Assembly: GCA_934247225.1 (NCBI GenBank) | Contig: CAKQJE010000027.1 | Coordinates: forward strand, 1-29,197 | DNA length: 29,197 nt | Origin: an uncultured Clostridia bacterium | GTDB lineage: Bacteria; Bacillota; Clostridia; Christensenellales; Borkfalkiaceae | Reading direction: 5' to 3' | Part shown: positions 8,354 through 17,157 of the stretch, piece by piece | Position numbering within the stretch: the first letter of the stretch is position 1 | Layout of the letters: every line of letters starts with the position of its first letter | The notes under the pieces: model-generated | Database searches by the model: none | What the model was told of the DNA's origin: nothing | The model's input: only the letters and a program-made list of their open reading frames with translations | Program-made: the position numbers and the translations under genes

Positions 8354-9006
8354 ATGTTGTCAAAACTCATTTATTTCTTATCTAAGATTAGAAGTTATGC
8401 TTTCTGTTTCAAGCATCTTCCTTATCGACAAGCCAAGCTATGTCCAATATTGTTGCATTGGCGAACAAAAGTATATGTATCAAAAGATGCTGAAATCGTG
8501 ATAGCTCACCCCCGTAAGTATGGCATTCGCATTGAAATATGGGGGGTGGTTATAGCCTTGCTAATCGAAGGTCAATGTTTCTGATATTTGATGAAGGTAA
8601 GGTACTATTTGATGGTACGGCCTCTTTTAGTAAAGGAACGCATGTCATAGTGCGTGGAAATGGTAAACTGACTGTAGGGTATAAATTCTTTTGTAATGCC
8701 AATTGCAATATCTTTTGCAATAAGTTTATAACATTCGGACTTGACAATCTTTTGGGATGGAATATTACGCTATTGGATTCTGACGGGCATGATACTTATG
8801 TATGTAATGTAAGGCAAGATTCGCAGAAAGAAATCGTTTTAGGTGACCATGTTTGGATTGGAGCCAACTCTACTATCTTAAACGGTGTATGTCTTGCAAA
8901 CAATACGATTATACCCTATGGTAGTGTAATCCATAAAAGTAATCAAGAAGAGAATGTGGTCTTTCAGAATAAAGTTTTAAAAACAGATATTCATTGGAAA
9001 GACTAA
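8354..9006 (+). pseudogene. Hexapeptide-repeat O-acetyltransferase, frameshifted at a G6 tract (possible phase-OFF)
   Basis: Two frames together encode one left-handed beta-helix acyltransferase of the kind that acetylates surface sugars. The first frame (8354-8584) gives MLSKLIYFLSKIRSYAF through YGIRIEIWG and then leaves the family. The second (ATG at 8539) carries WGGGYSLANRRSMFLIF-like sequence onward, with GKVLFDGTASFSKGTHVIV, FGLDNLLGWNITLLDSD and the hexapeptide block GDHVWIGANSTILNGV, ending KTDIHWKD. The break lies exactly at GGGGGG (8541-8546). With seven Gs the codons would read tgg ggg ggt ggt tat agc and join both parts into a 217-residue protein of normal length. It lies 10 bp after ugd and 32 bp before wzx. 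It is either a reversible OFF state, a fixed pseudogene, or a sequencing indel. The OFF reading would make only 76 residues. Confidence 0.8.
8541..8546 (+). repeat. G6 homopolymer in acetyltransferase (out of frame)
   Basis: Six Gs sit at the point where the reading frame is broken. A seventh G (or four) would restore the full-length acetyltransferase. It is one of only four G or C runs of six or more seen in the window. Confidence 0.85.
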
Positions 9007-9038
9007 AATTTACAAGATCAAAAAACGTACATTTATTA

Positions 9039-10577
9039 ATGGTAAATTCAAATTCGCGCATAGGTAAAAGTTTGCTTAATGCGAGGGTCAATCTAATATT
9101 TTATTTTCTTTCTCTTATATTGTCATTTTTCTCACGCAAGATATTCTTAGACTATCTTGGTGTTGAGTTTATCGGACTGACAACAACACTTCAGAACCTG
9201 TTAGGTTTCCTTAACCTTGCCGACTTAGGCATCGGTGCCTCCATTGGTTATGTGTTGTACAAGCCATTATTTGACAAAGATGAGAAGAAGATAAATGAGA
9301 TAATATCTGTTTTAGGTTATCTTTACAACAGAATAGGAATTGTCATTCTGAGTGCTGGAATAGTGTTGTCATGCTTCCTGCCAATGATATTCCACGACAC
9401 AGAGATAAGCCTCGGCGTTATATATGCTGTCTATTATGGTTTCTTGGCATCATCCTTGATTGGCTATTTCATCAACTATCGCCAGACCCTTCTTGGTGCC
9501 GACCAACGCAATTACATTGTAACAGGCTATTTTCAGACTGCAACAATAATAAAAACCATCATCCAGATGGTGGTAGCCATCTATTGGTGCAATTTCTACG
9601 TTTGGATAATCATTGAGCTAAGTTTCAACGTTTTATATGCCTTTGTTTTAAACTATAAGATTGACAAACAGTATCCTTGGTTAAAAAGCACAGTAGCCTT
9701 AGGCAAGAAACATTATGGCGAATACAAAATCATTATCACCAAAGCCAAACAGATGTTTGTGCATGTACTTGCAGGTATGGGTAGGAACCAGCTCCTCCCC
9801 TTCTTAGTATATGCCTTTGGAAACCTTACCATCGTAGCCTATTATGGCAACTATACCATAGTTACCCAAAAGGTTCAGACTCTGTTCGACCAGTTTTTGA
9901 ACAGCACAGGAGCTGGCGTAGGCAACCTGATAGCCGAAGGTAACAAGCAGAAGACCATGGAGATATACTGGGAGTTGCTGTTTGTTCGCTTTGCCGTTGC
10001 TGCCTTCATCGTTTTCTCATTATATGTATTGATTGATCCGTTCATATCCATTTGGTTAGGCACTAAATATCTGTTGCCGAAATACATTATATGTATTCTT
10101 CTGCTAAACGTTTTTCTTGGACAAACCCGTGGCACAACAGAGCAGTTTGTTTATGGATATGGCTTGTTCCATGATGTGTGGGCACCAATAGCGACGCTCA
10201 TCATAACTGTGGGCGAAGGTCTTATTGGAGGCTATTTCTATGGACTGGCAGGAGTTATCATGGGCGATTGCTCAAGCTGTCTGCTCATCTTGCATGTATG
10301 GAAGCCCTATTTCTTGTTCACACAAGGGTTTAAGGAACCGATACATCTATATATAAAGAATCTGCTTCACATATTGGCAATTATCGTTCTTTCTTTTGCC
10401 TCATCTCTCTTTATCTTGAAAATGGTAGGTGCAAACACAGCGCAAGGCTACTTACAATGGGCCTTATACAGTTTGTTGTCTGTCACCATCTACCTCATAA
10501 TCTTCTTATCACTATCCTATTTTATGTATCCACCGATGCGTAAATTTGTCAAACGTGTCACAAAGTCATTCAGATGA
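9039..10577 (+). CDS. wzx: Wzx-type polysaccharide flippase
   Basis: This integral membrane protein moves the lipid-linked repeat unit across the inner membrane. It has 512 residues, with many hydrophobic helices spread along the whole length (for example YFLSLILSFF, IVILSAGIVLSCFLP, IIVLSFASSLFIL), as expected for a 12-14 helix MATE-like exporter. The family start block is visible as ARVNLIFYFLSL, KIFLDYLGVEFIGLTTTLQN and FLNLADLGIG. I chose ATG 9039 because the in-frame TTG at 8994 would lie inside the acetyltransferase gene and adds a polar, non-conserved leader. Its stop overlaps the next start as ATGA. This gene is full length, unlike the wzx stub at 6789-6935, and its N-terminal sequence is clearly different from that stub, so the two come from different flippase lineages. 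Confidence 0.9.
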   Translation: MVNSNSRIGKSLLNARVNLIFYFLSLILSFFSRKIFLDYLGVEFIGLTTTLQNLLGFLNLADLGIGASIGYVLYKPLFDKDEKKINEIISVLGYLYNRIGIVILSAGIVLSCFLPMIFHDTEISLGVIYAVYYGFLASSLIGYFINYRQTLLGADQRNYIVTGYFQTATIIKTIIQMVVAIYWCNFYVWIIIELSFNVLYAFVLNYKIDKQYPWLKSTVALGKKHYGEYKIIITKAKQMFVHVLAGMGRNQLLPFLVYAFGNLTIVAYYGNYTIVTQKVQTLFDQFLNSTGAGVGNLIAEGNKQKTMEIYWELLFVRFAVAAFIVFSLYVLIDPFISIWLGTKYLLPKYIICILLLNVFLGQTRGTTEQFVYGYGLFHDVWAPIATLIITVGEGLIGGYFYGLAGVIMGDCSSCLLILHVWKPYFLFTQGFKEPIHLYIKNLLHILAIIVLSFASSLFILKMVGANTAQGYLQWALYSLLSVTIYLIIFLSLSYFMYPPMRKFVKRVTKSFR

Positions 10578-11509
10578 AGCATAATCCACTCGTAAGCATA
10601 CTGATTCCGTTATACAACGCCCAAGCTTACATAGCAGACACCATTGAACGTTGTCTTAACCAGTCATACAAAAACATAGAGATTGTCATTGTTGATGACC
10701 ACTCAACAGACCAATCTCAATCCATAGCTCAACAGTACGAATGTCAGAACATTCATATATACGAGAATCCCAAGAAGGGAGGCAACGCAGCTCGCAACCA
10801 CGCCTTTCAAATGTCAAAAGGCGAGTATGTCAAATTTCTTGATGCCGACGATTATTACTCCCCTACCATGATTGAGAAACAGATAGAACGTCTGCTAAAC
10901 AATGGCACAGAACGCTCTGTCGTTTTTTCTCCAGTTAGAATGTTATATGAGGATAGTCATTGGTTCAACCCTCCCAGAAGCATCGATTTTGATCATGAAC
11001 CTGGAATAGAATTGTTGCTTGATATATGGCGTGGTAAAGGTTGGCATTGCCCACATTGCCATCTGATGCACCGCAACCTTGTTGAAAAAGCAGGGTTATG
11101 GGATGAGAACGTTATCAAGAACCAAGACGGAGAGTTCTTTGCAAGAGTGTATGCTGCTGCCGATAAAGCTCTGGCTGTTCCTGATGAATATGCTGTCTGG
11201 AGACAATTCGACACAGGAGTACATACCATGATGAAACTTGAAGCAATAAGGAGTGCGCTCTATACCAAGCTAACCATTGGAAACCTCATTCTCACATATA
11301 GAAACGATACAGAAACGAAAACAATGATAGGAAGAAGCATCGGTTTCTTTGTTTATGAGAATTGGCCACAAATAAAGCCCCTTCTACAAGACATAAATAA
11401 AATCTGTTCCAAACTAAATGTGAACATGATGTTGCCAGAACGCAAGAAACTTAAAATATTAACATTGCTCTTTGGTTGGCAAAAAGCATTAGACATTATA
11501 AAGAAATAA
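10574..11509 (+). CDS. Glycosyltransferase family 2
   Basis: This 311-residue GT-A glycosyltransferase adds one sugar of the repeat unit on the cytoplasmic face of the membrane. The N-terminal core is typical: LVSILIPLYNAQAYI, then ERCLNQSYKNIEIVIVDDHS, GGNAARNHA, and YVKFLDADDYY. The D-A-D-D is the metal-binding DXD motif at about residues 95-98. A second acidic region, WDENVIKNQDGEFFARV, fits the catalytic-base region. Length is normal. No membrane helix is needed or seen at the N-terminus. It overlaps wzx by four bases (ATGA), so translation is probably coupled. Donor and acceptor sugars cannot be read from the sequence. Confidence 0.9.
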   Translation: MKHNPLVSILIPLYNAQAYIADTIERCLNQSYKNIEIVIVDDHSTDQSQSIAQQYECQNIHIYENPKKGGNAARNHAFQMSKGEYVKFLDADDYYSPTMIEKQIERLLNNGTERSVVFSPVRMLYEDSHWFNPPRSIDFDHEPGIELLLDIWRGKGWHCPHCHLMHRNLVEKAGLWDENVIKNQDGEFFARVYAAADKALAVPDEYAVWRQFDTGVHTMMKLEAIRSALYTKLTIGNLILTYRNDTETKTMIGRSIGFFVYENWPQIKPLLQDINKICSKLNVNMMLPERKKLKILTLLFGWQKALDIIKK

Positions 11510-11513
11510 AGGC

Positions 11514-11717
11514 ATGGCAAATCGTGATCATAACGTTTTCACCACGTTAGGTATAAACTCAAAAGAAGCAGGCTTTTATAGCATAATAGTTGCTCCATTC
11601 TTCCATTTCGACAATTTTAGTGCTCTAAACGCTACTTTTGTTGTATTGATAGTTTTTGCTATGGCTGTTCTTATTGATAAGTTCAGAATAAAAATCTGTT
11701 TTTCTTTGATGAAATAA
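11514..11717 (+). pseudogene. Small membrane-segment frame, possible C-terminal remnant of an acyltransferase or polymerase
   Basis: A 67-codon frame runs from ATG 11514, 4 bp after the GT2 stop, to TAA. Its second half is a single hydrophobic helix (ATFVVLIVFAMAVLIDKFRI) followed by a basic end. A helix closing with IDK-R-I is reminiscent of the C-terminal tails of acyltransferase-3 proteins in this phylum, so I suspect the remains of a lost gene between the GT2 and the GT32. It could also be a real small membrane protein. The interval 11510-11728 holds no other plausible gene. Confidence 0.35.
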
Positions 11718-11728
11718 ATAAAAAAAAT

Positions 11729-12598
11729 ATGATACCAAAAATAATTCATTATTGTTGGTTCGGTCGAGGACCGATGCCAAAGGTTGTTACGTGGTGTATT
11801 GAGAGTTGGAAGCGAAAATGTCCCGACTATGAGATAAAGCTCTGGAACGAGGACAATTTCGATGTTAACTCTGTACCATTTGTGCAACAAGCATATGCAA
11901 TGAAAAAATGGGCTTTCGTTGCAGATTATGTTCGCATATACGCACTTTATCATGAAGGAGGAATATATCTTGATTCTGATGAGTATGTGCTAAAGAACTT
12001 CGATAATCTTCTAAACAACCGAGTGGTTAGTTCTCATGAATATTACCCAGGAACGTATGAGCAAATCAGAGGAAATATTGATTTATCAACTAATCTCGGG
12101 AAAGGTAAATATAAATGGATAAACAACGCAGGACTGTCTTTGTGTGCGGGTCCATTATTATCCGAACCAAACCATCCTTTTATCAAAGACTGTCTTGACT
12201 ATTATAACACACATGATTTTCTGTATCAACCAGGAAATGGTCAAGATAGAGAGCAGATTATAGGTTGTCTTATTACCAGATGTGGAATAAAATATGGTTA
12301 TACATATAATATTAATAATCACGATTTAAATGAAGGCATTAAAGTTCTTGGACCCGAAGCCTTTATTCTAAATTCATTATTCTTTGACAGCAAAAAAAGC
12401 TATGTTGTGCACATGGCATTAAATAGTTGGAAAGAAAGAATCAACCAAAACTCATGGAGTAAGAAATTACTAAGAACAAGTCCATCTTTATCATTTCAAC
12501 TTTTAAAGGCATCATGTCTTTTAAGAAGAATAAAACATCTGTTTTTGTCACAAGAGGAAAGAGATAGAAGAAAAGGCAACTTCCCAGAGTTTAAATAA
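11729..12598 (+). CDS. GT32-type glycosyltransferase (DXD sugar-transferase domain)
   Basis: This 289-residue enzyme belongs to the capsular/OCH1-like glycosyltransferases (Gly_transf_sug domain). Recognisable blocks are MIPKIIHYCWFGRGPMPKV at the N-terminus, the WNEDNFDV segment, and AFVADYVRIYALYHEGGIYL followed by DSDEYV. The D-S-D is the DXD metal-binding motif near residue 85. A later block, NNAGLSLCAGP and HPFIKDCLDYY, is also typical. It has no membrane segment, so it acts in the cytoplasm on the lipid-linked oligosaccharide. An A-rich leader precedes the ATG. The next gene starts 10 bp after its stop. The sugar transferred is not known. Confidence 0.88.
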   Translation: MIPKIIHYCWFGRGPMPKVVTWCIESWKRKCPDYEIKLWNEDNFDVNSVPFVQQAYAMKKWAFVADYVRIYALYHEGGIYLDSDEYVLKNFDNLLNNRVVSSHEYYPGTYEQIRGNIDLSTNLGKGKYKWINNAGLSLCAGPLLSEPNHPFIKDCLDYYNTHDFLYQPGNGQDREQIIGCLITRCGIKYGYTYNINNHDLNEGIKVLGPEAFILNSLFFDSKKSYVVHMALNSWKERINQNSWSKKLLRTSPSLSFQLLKASCLLRRIKHLFLSQEERDRRKGNFPEFK

Positions 12599-12608
12599 TC
12601 AAATAAAA

Positions 12609-13874
12609 ATGGCAATTAGTATTTCAGATAAAGCAAATTGTTGCGGTTGTTCCGCCTGTTATTCAGCTTGTCCGAAGCAATGCATCAGTATGGTAGAAGA
12701 CGAGGAGGGTTTTCGATACCCTATCGTTGACAAAAGCAAATGTATTGATTGTGGACTATGTGAAAAGGTATGCCCTGTTTTAAATGTTTCCAATCCAAAC
12801 AAACCTGCCTCGATATTTGCATTTTCGAACAAGTCTGAAGATATAAGACTAAAAAGCTCTTCTGGCGGAGCCTTTTCTTTATTGGCAGAGTTGGTTCTAA
12901 GTCAAGACGGAGTTGTCTTTGGTGCTGCTTATGACAACAACTGGGAGGTCGCTCATACATACATTGAACGGATTGAAGATTTGGACATGCTTCGCAGGTC
13001 TAAATATGTACAAAGTAGAATCGGTGACACTTATAAACAAGCAAAGAACTTTCTAAAAGAAGGCCGTAAAGTGTTATTCACTGGCACGCCATGCCAAATC
13101 TCAGGTTTGCGTCATTACCTTCGCAAGGATTATGACAACCTGATCACGATGGATTTTGTGTGCCATAGTGCTCCAAGCCCCAAAGTGTGGCGTAAATTTC
13201 TCAGTGAACAATACGCCCGTAAGGGCGTCGCTGGAAAAAATTCAGTTTTTCAATCTCTAAAAGATATGCCTTCTATAAAAGGCATAAATTTTAGAGATAA
13301 AACTCATGGCTGGAAAAAATACAGTTTTTCGCTCTCCCTCGCCGAGGCGTCAGCCGAAGGTGAGAAAAATACAGTTTTTCGCTCTCCCTATTATGAGAAC
13401 ATCTTCATGAATTTCTTCCTGTCAGACACCATTTCTCGTCCGAGCTGCTATGCCTGTCATGCTAAAAACGGAAGAAGTGGAGCTGATATAACTGTAGGTG
13501 ACTATTGGTGGATTAATGAAATTCATCCAGAATTTGATGATGACAAAGGGTGTAGCATTGTTTACATTTTCACAGACAAAGGGAAACTTGCCTTTGAAAA
13601 AATAAAAGACAAAGCTTCTGTCATAGAAACAGATTCTGAAACAGACATAAAGAAAGCCTATCTTTTAGAAGGTGCGTTTGCAGAACATGCCATACCAAAC
13701 AAGACAAGAACAAGGTTCTTTGCTGAGTTTGACAACAAATCTTTAGAAGAGCTACGACCTCTAAGCATTAGAGTAAAGACTTTTCAAGAAAGAGCGTTGG
13801 ATGGTATTAAGCTCATAGTAAACAAGTTAGGAATATTTAATGTAGCTAAAAAATTATACAAGTCAATAAAATGA
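12609..13874 (+). CDS. Coenzyme F420 hydrogenase/dehydrogenase beta-subunit-like Fe-S protein
   Basis: This 421-residue protein starts with a bacterial-type double 4Fe-4S ferredoxin domain. The first cysteine set is in CCGCSACYSACPKQCI (about residues 11-26) and the second in CIDCGLCEKVCPV (about 41-53). The FrhB-type domain follows, with SSSGGAFSLLAE, GTPCQISGLRHYL, DFVCHSAPSP and GADITVGDYWW visible. Such proteins are regularly encoded beside polysaccharide pyruvyl transferases in this phylum, as here (ATGA overlap). Their exact reaction is not established, and bacterial F420 use is not implied. A 25-bp sequence occurs twice at 13315-13389 and is read in two different frames, giving SFSLSLAEAS and later NTVFRSPYYEN. 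ASAEGEKNTV-like sequence also occurs in homologues as I recall them, so the duplication is probably tolerated. Confidence 0.85.
   Translation: MAISISDKANCCGCSACYSACPKQCISMVEDEEGFRYPIVDKSKCIDCGLCEKVCPVLNVSNPNKPASIFAFSNKSEDIRLKSSSGGAFSLLAELVLSQDGVVFGAAYDNNWEVAHTYIERIEDLDMLRRSKYVQSRIGDTYKQAKNFLKEGRKVLFTGTPCQISGLRHYLRKDYDNLITMDFVCHSAPSPKVWRKFLSEQYARKGVAGKNSVFQSLKDMPSIKGINFRDKTHGWKKYSFSLSLAEASAEGEKNTVFRSPYYENIFMNFFLSDTISRPSCYACHAKNGRSGADITVGDYWWINEIHPEFDDDKGCSIVYIFTDKGKLAFEKIKDKASVIETDSETDIKKAYLLEGAFAEHAIPNKTRTRFFAEFDNKSLEELRPLSIRVKTFQERALDGIKLIVNKLGIFNVAKKLYKSIK
13315..13389 (+). repeat. 25-bp direct repeat (period 50 bp) inside the Fe-S protein gene
   Basis: Two identical 25-bp copies, AAAAATACAGTTTTTCGCTC plus TCCCT, lie at 13315-13339 and 13365-13389. 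Because the period is 50 bp, the copies are translated in different frames. A weaker third copy (AAAAATTCAGTTTTTCAATC) lies near 13236. The spacer is GC-richer, with CGCCGAGGCG. Confidence 0.8.
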
Positions 13875-15037
13875 AAATAGGAATAATTACATATTGGGAC
13901 ACCCCCAATAACTATGGACAGGTTTTGCAAGGTTTTGCAACAGAACATTTATTGCGTCAACGTGGACATGAACCTTTCATAATCCGTTTTGGAAGAGAGG
14001 ACAATCTTTCAGTAAACATAGATCCATGGAGCAAAAAGATAATGCGTTTGCTCAAAGGAGAGCGCAGCATAGTACAGATAATTAAGCGAAAGACCGCAAC
14101 CAAGCAAGAAGCAGAAGATAGAGGATTTGACGATTTCCGCAAACAGTACATGGCTTATACTTCTGAGTATTATCCAAATTTCGAAAGTCTAAAGAACAAT
14201 TGCCCTAAAGCCGATTGTTTTGTCAGCGGAAGTGATCAGGTATGGGCTTCATTCGGTGCTATAGATACACACCGTGGTTTCTTACTCGATTTTTTACCAG
14301 ATTCAACACCAAGATTCTCTTTCTCATCATCTTTCTGTCGCACCTCTATGTCAGAAGAACATCAATCATTGTTTAAAAGATGCTTGGCAAAGTATAAGGC
14401 TATTAGTGTGAGAGAGTCTAGCGGCGTAAAGCTTTGTGAGAGCTTAGGATATAAAGCAGAACACATTATTGATCCGACCTTTTTGTTAGATAAAAAAGAA
14501 TGGCAAAAGGCTTTGCCATTTAAAACTGAGAAGAACGAAACATCAAAGAAACGGGTTTTCTTTTATATCGTGACCCTTGATACCACTCAGCCCTATCTAT
14601 ATAAGCTTATGGATGCCTTTAAGAAGAAAGGCTATGAGGTGGTATATTGTCACTCATACAATTTCCTGGATAAAAAACGTAATAGCAAGCCTACGATATT
14701 GGAATGGTTGTCTTATATATCAACCTCCGATTTAGTTATAACCAACTCCTTCCACGGCTTTGCCTTCTCCGTAAATTTCAACACACCGTTTGTTGCTTTA
14801 TCAAAAGCCAAGAAGCTTGACATTGACGGACAGGATTCTCGTATGTATTCTGTTCTTAGTGGCATGGGGCTTGAAAGTCGTTTGATGCCGGTAAGTGATA
14901 CAAATTACGTCGTTGATCATGCTTTCGACAATATTGAATGGTCTAAAGCTAACTGCTACTTTGATCAGCAGAGAGAAAAGGCTAATGCTTATTTGGATAA
15001 CATATTAAAAGAAATATCTATATACAATGGCAAATAA
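13871..15037 (+). CDS. Polysaccharide pyruvyl transferase (WcaK family)
   Basis: The 388-residue protein is a member of the family that transfers pyruvate from PEP to sugars, forming ketals on surface polysaccharides. Family features are the N-terminal IGIITYWDTPNNYGQVLQ, SGSDQVW (about residues 119-125), a RESSGVKLCESLGY block, DPTFLLD, and NSFHGFAFSVNF (about 292-303) with the conserved histidine. It overlaps the Fe-S protein gene as ATGA, the usual pairing, and the next acyltransferase begins 11 bp inside it. It acts in the cytoplasm. Pyruvylation would add negative charge on top of glucuronate. The target sugar cannot be told from the sequence. Confidence 0.88.
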   Translation: MKIGIITYWDTPNNYGQVLQGFATEHLLRQRGHEPFIIRFGREDNLSVNIDPWSKKIMRLLKGERSIVQIIKRKTATKQEAEDRGFDDFRKQYMAYTSEYYPNFESLKNNCPKADCFVSGSDQVWASFGAIDTHRGFLLDFLPDSTPRFSFSSSFCRTSMSEEHQSLFKRCLAKYKAISVRESSGVKLCESLGYKAEHIIDPTFLLDKKEWQKALPFKTEKNETSKKRVFFYIVTLDTTQPYLYKLMDAFKKKGYEVVYCHSYNFLDKKRNSKPTILEWLSYISTSDLVITNSFHGFAFSVNFNTPFVALSKAKKLDIDGQDSRMYSVLSGMGLESRLMPVSDTNYVVDHAFDNIEWSKANCYFDQQREKANAYLDNILKEISIYNGK

Positions 15038-15974
15038 TAGAATTTTATGGGTGGATCAGCTTAAATGCTTGGCAATATTTGGCGTTGTTCTTTGTCATGT
15101 TTACCAATGGAGCGATATGTCGGATAATCTACCGTTTCAGGTGTTTAGCCGTTTTCATACAATGCTGTTTATGTTTCTGTCTGGTTATTTTTGCATAAAG
15201 GGTAGTGAAGATTTTTCCATTCATAGTTTTTGTTCTTTCTTTAAAAAGAAATTTACTCGGATATTAATACCTTTTTTTATAATTGGGGGGGCTTTTTCTT
15301 TTGTTAACAATGGCTCAATCTTGCCTTTGTTATTAGGATCTATACCACATTATTGGTTTATGGCTTCTGTTTTTTGCTGTATGTTGTTGAGCTATGCATT
15401 CTTTGCCGCATCTAAAAGGTTCGGAACAAGAACAAGTCTACTATTAGGAGTATTGTATTGTTTGTTGATAATGGTATTGTGGTATTCTGGACCATTACGC
15501 CCATTGCCATATAGCTTTATGACGATAAGTAGCTTGCCATATTTTCTGTTAGGTTGTTTTTATCGGAAATATGATGTATTGCAACGCTTATTTGCGAACG
15601 ACATATTGTATGCCATATCGATATTACTTGCAATCGTATTTACAATATATAGAAATAGCATTCCACAGAACTTAGCTGGATATTTTTATATCATTGTATT
15701 ATTAAGACTATTTAAGGAAAATGAAGCAAAAATAGGATGTAAAATAGCAAAAATGGGAACGTATTCATTAGAAATATACATGTTGCATTTCTTCTTCATT
15801 CCCAATTTGTCTTCATGGAAAGATCTGCTATTGTGTTCAACAAGTTTAAATGGTAATATCATTTGTTCATTGGCAGTATTTTCGCTTATATCTGTTTGTA
15901 TCATGGCCTTATCAATTTTATTTGGAAGTATTCTAAAGGGTAGCCCTGTTTCCAAATGGATTATAGGTGCATGA
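15027..15974 (+). CDS. Acyltransferase family 3 membrane protein (O-acyltransferase), with in-frame G7 tract
   Basis: This 315-residue multi-pass protein belongs to the acyltransferase-3 group that O-acetylates surface sugars. The N-terminal signature is RILWVDQLKCLAIFGVVLCH, with the presumed active-site histidine at residue 24. It is followed by FHTMLFMFLSGYF and KKKFTRILIPFFIIGG. About ten hydrophobic helices follow to the C-terminus (KGSPVSKWIIGA), a full-length architecture. A run of seven Gs (15285-15291), with T7 just upstream, encodes the two glycines at about residues 87-88. It is currently in frame (att ggg ggg gct). One base gained or lost there would remove the last two-thirds of the protein. 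It overlaps the pyruvyl transferase gene, and a 65-bp gap with no gene follows. Confidence 0.88.
   Translation: MANNRILWVDQLKCLAIFGVVLCHVYQWSDMSDNLPFQVFSRFHTMLFMFLSGYFCIKGSEDFSIHSFCSFFKKKFTRILIPFFIIGGAFSFVNNGSILPLLLGSIPHYWFMASVFCCMLLSYAFFAASKRFGTRTSLLLGVLYCLLIMVLWYSGPLRPLPYSFMTISSLPYFLLGCFYRKYDVLQRLFANDILYAISILLAIVFTIYRNSIPQNLAGYFYIIVLLRLFKENEAKIGCKIAKMGTYSLEIYMLHFFFIPNLSSWKDLLLCSTSLNGNIICSLAVFSLISVCIMALSILFGSILKGSPVSKWIIGA
15285..15291 (+). repeat. G7 homopolymer in acyltransferase (in frame)
   Basis: Seven Gs encode G-G at about residues 87-88 of the acyltransferase. A T7 run precedes it at 15272-15278. The present length keeps the full 315-residue frame, so this would be the ON state of a slippage switch. 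Confidence 0.85.
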
Positions 15975-16039
15975 TGCAGATTTTCATTGAACAGGAGCAT
16001 AAAAAATACATAATTTTCAAAAGAAACGTAAGATTTTAA

Positions 16040-17152
16040 ATGAACATACTTTTTATAACAAACACTCTACCTCCTGTTGTAGATGGGGTTGGCGATTACA
16101 CCCTCAATTTAGCAAAGGAATTTGCTAAACATGGGCATAATGTTAGCATTGTGTGTAAACGCGATGATAGGGTTAAGACTGATTATGAGGACATAGAAGT
16201 ATTTCCTATCGTTAAAGCATGGAACAAATCTGCTGCCGCTCCTGTTATACGATTGATACGAGAGAGACACATAGATATTGTGTCTTTGCAATATGTTCCT
16301 CATGGATATGATAATAGAGGTTTGCCTTTCTCAATTGCATACCTTGCCAAAGAGATAAAGAAGATAAATGTGCCATTATATACCTTCTTTCACGAAGTAT
16401 GTATTGGAAGAGGAAAATGGTATCAGTTTCACCGTAATATAGGTGCCTTTCTAATGGCCTCTATTGCAAAACAAATAGCTTTAAACAGCACCTTTGTTGG
16501 AACAAGTATAGAGCATTACAAAAAAAGATTGAAAGCCCTAAATATAGATGATGTGTCTTTAATGCCAATTCCCAGTAATGTTCCTATAACTTATGCCAAT
16601 GATTCGGATAAGAAAAATTTGAAAGAATCTATTGCATGCAATGATGACACCATTATAACCCTGTTTGGCAATAGAGACTTTTCTGTTGTAGTTGATGCCA
16701 TTAAATCCATTATAAAAAATGGAGCTAATATTAAAGTGATTGCTTTAGGAAAAGCAAACTCAAGCATTCCTAAAGAAGATTTCATATATTTTACAGGACC
16801 AATGGAGATAGATTGTCTGGCTCAGTATCTACAAATTACAGACATTCTCATCTTACCAGAAGATTCCTCGTCTGGCTGTTCCTTAAAGAGTGGTTCTTTA
16901 GCAGCAGCACTTCAATTTGGCATTCCAACAATCACGACCAAAGGTTTTATGACAGACAATAAGCTGTCTGACTTATTCCTTTTTGCGAGAGAAAATACTG
17001 TTAATGAATATATTTCTCTGATAAACAAGCTGATTGGTAATAATGATTTGTCAGATAAATTAAAAAATAACAGTATGGATTTTGCCAAGCATTTGACATG
17101 GGAAGCTGTCTATAATAAATACATGAAGTCTTTGTCAATACTGAAATTGTAA
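16040..17152 (+). CDS. Glycosyltransferase family 4
   Basis: This 370-residue GT-B enzyme has the N-terminal acceptor domain MNILFITNTLPPVVDGVGDY followed by LAKEFAKHGHNVSIV, typical of GT4 proteins. The C-terminal donor domain includes ITLFGNRDFSVVVDAI and the region LPEDSSSGCSLKSGSLAAAL with GIPTITTKG, where the usual E-x7-E motif is degenerate (E and a later S/G-rich stretch), so it is a divergent member. No membrane helix is evident. A 65-bp gap separates it from the acyltransferase, and the next gene starts 5 bp after its stop. It is one of five GT4 genes in the locus. The linkage it makes is unknown. Confidence 0.82.
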   Translation: MNILFITNTLPPVVDGVGDYTLNLAKEFAKHGHNVSIVCKRDDRVKTDYEDIEVFPIVKAWNKSAAAPVIRLIRERHIDIVSLQYVPHGYDNRGLPFSIAYLAKEIKKINVPLYTFFHEVCIGRGKWYQFHRNIGAFLMASIAKQIALNSTFVGTSIEHYKKRLKALNIDDVSLMPIPSNVPITYANDSDKKNLKESIACNDDTIITLFGNRDFSVVVDAIKSIIKNGANIKVIALGKANSSIPKEDFIYFTGPMEIDCLAQYLQITDILILPEDSSSGCSLKSGSLAAALQFGIPTITTKGFMTDNKLSDLFLFARENTVNEYISLINKLIGNNDLSDKLKNNSMDFAKHLTWEAVYNKYMKSLSILKL

Positions 17153-17157
17153 AAAAT

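Noticed and set aside
8994..9038. TTG start extending the Wzx flippase into the acetyltransferase gene
   Set aside because: The extra 15 residues are polar and overlap another gene; ATG 9039 fits the family start better.
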